NCBI GenBank assembly: GCA_030615435.1
Contig: JAUWZH010000164.1
Coordinates: 1-6,108 of the forward strand
DNA: 6,108 bases
Direction of reading: 5' to 3'
Origin: Candidatus Brocadiaceae bacterium
GTDB taxonomy: Bacteria; Planctomycetota; Brocadiia; SM23-32
In this document: one piece after another, positions 5,978 to 6,108 of the stretch
Position numbering within the stretch: the first letter of the stretch is position 1
Layout of the letters: every line of letters starts with the position of its first letter
Program-made: the position numbers and the translations under genes
Notes under the pieces: model-generated
Seen by the model: the letters and a program-made list of their open reading frames with translations, nothing else
The model's database searches: none
Told to the model about the DNA's origin: nothing

Positions 5978-6108
5978 TCAGATGATTCTGGCGGCTAGCA
6001 CAGGGGCGTCGGGAGCTGAAGTGTCGGCGGTCGCCGCGTGCTCGTCGGTGTTCGCCGTCTCAATCCCATTGGGATGCGCCGCCGTGGCGATACGAACGGC
6101 GAAGAGAT
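5978..6108 (-). CDS. C-terminal end of an unidentified gene entering from the right edge
   Basis: The minus strand reads 42 codons from the right edge to a TGA at 5978-5980 and ends DTSAPDAPVLAARII. Third codon positions are mostly G or C, as in the confirmed genes, and the other two minus frames are interrupted or Arg/Pro-rich. The composition (Ala, Thr, Asp, Pro) suggests a flexible C-terminal tail. No family can be named from this fragment. GCCGCC (5969-5974) and GGCGGC (5990-5995) flank the stop codon and could form a stem, but without a T-tract. The gene is convergent with the sigma gene. It could be a chance open frame. Confidence 0.45.
   Translation of the reverse strand, partial: LFAVRIATAAHPNGIETANTDEHAATADTSAPDAPVLAARII

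Noticed and set aside
5918..6108. Possible CRISPR repeat: GGATTGAAAC at 5950-5959 and GTCTCAATCCC near 6057 resemble ends of common CRISPR repeats.
   Set aside because: There is one copy of each, in opposite orientation, about 90 bp apart, with no regular repeat-spacer spacing. The right copy falls inside a plausible coding frame. More sequence to the right would be needed.

Overview
The window is GC-rich. It holds one very large gene, three small or partial genes, and two sizeable intergenic stretches. The most likely source is an uncultured Planctomycetota bacterium. This rests on an ECF-type sigma factor with a long membrane-anchored C-terminal extension, on a small helix-turn-helix protein of a type I associate with planctomycete genomes, and on a DUF6485-type cysteine-rich protein. 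The assignment is inference, because there is no rRNA or other phylogenetic marker here.

Layout, left to right. Positions 1-846 (minus strand) hold the N-terminal 282 codons of a tetratricopeptide-repeat (TPR) protein that runs off the left edge. Its repeats are nearly identical at DNA level with a 138-bp period. Divergent to it, about 947-1225 (plus strand) encodes a short KorB/ParB-like helix-turn-helix protein, possibly the remnant of a recombinase-associated locus. Positions 1447-1659 (minus strand) encode a complete 70-residue cysteine-rich DUF6485 protein. The stretch 1660-2184 has no convincing gene but carries several inverted repeats, including one copy of a hairpin element with CTCAAGC in its loop. 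Further hairpin copies lie at 1380-1407 and 5918-5945.

The centre of the window is 2185-5751 (plus strand), a 1188-residue protein. Its order is an ECF sigma factor (regions 2 and 4), an Ala/Gly-rich hydrophobic linker with a transmembrane helix, a domain resembling the periplasmic P1 head of SecD, about 12-13 ankyrin repeats, and about 260 C-terminal residues I cannot assign. It looks like a one-piece membrane-tethered sigma factor with a built-in extracytoplasmic interaction or sensing module. No separate anti-sigma gene is visible beside it.

After a 226-bp gap, the minus strand at 5978-6108 reads as the C-terminal 42 residues of another gene that enters from the right edge, convergent with the sigma gene.

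The genes do not form an obvious operon: orientations alternate and each gene appears to be its own transcription unit. I see no tRNA, rRNA, complete insertion sequence or CRISPR array.
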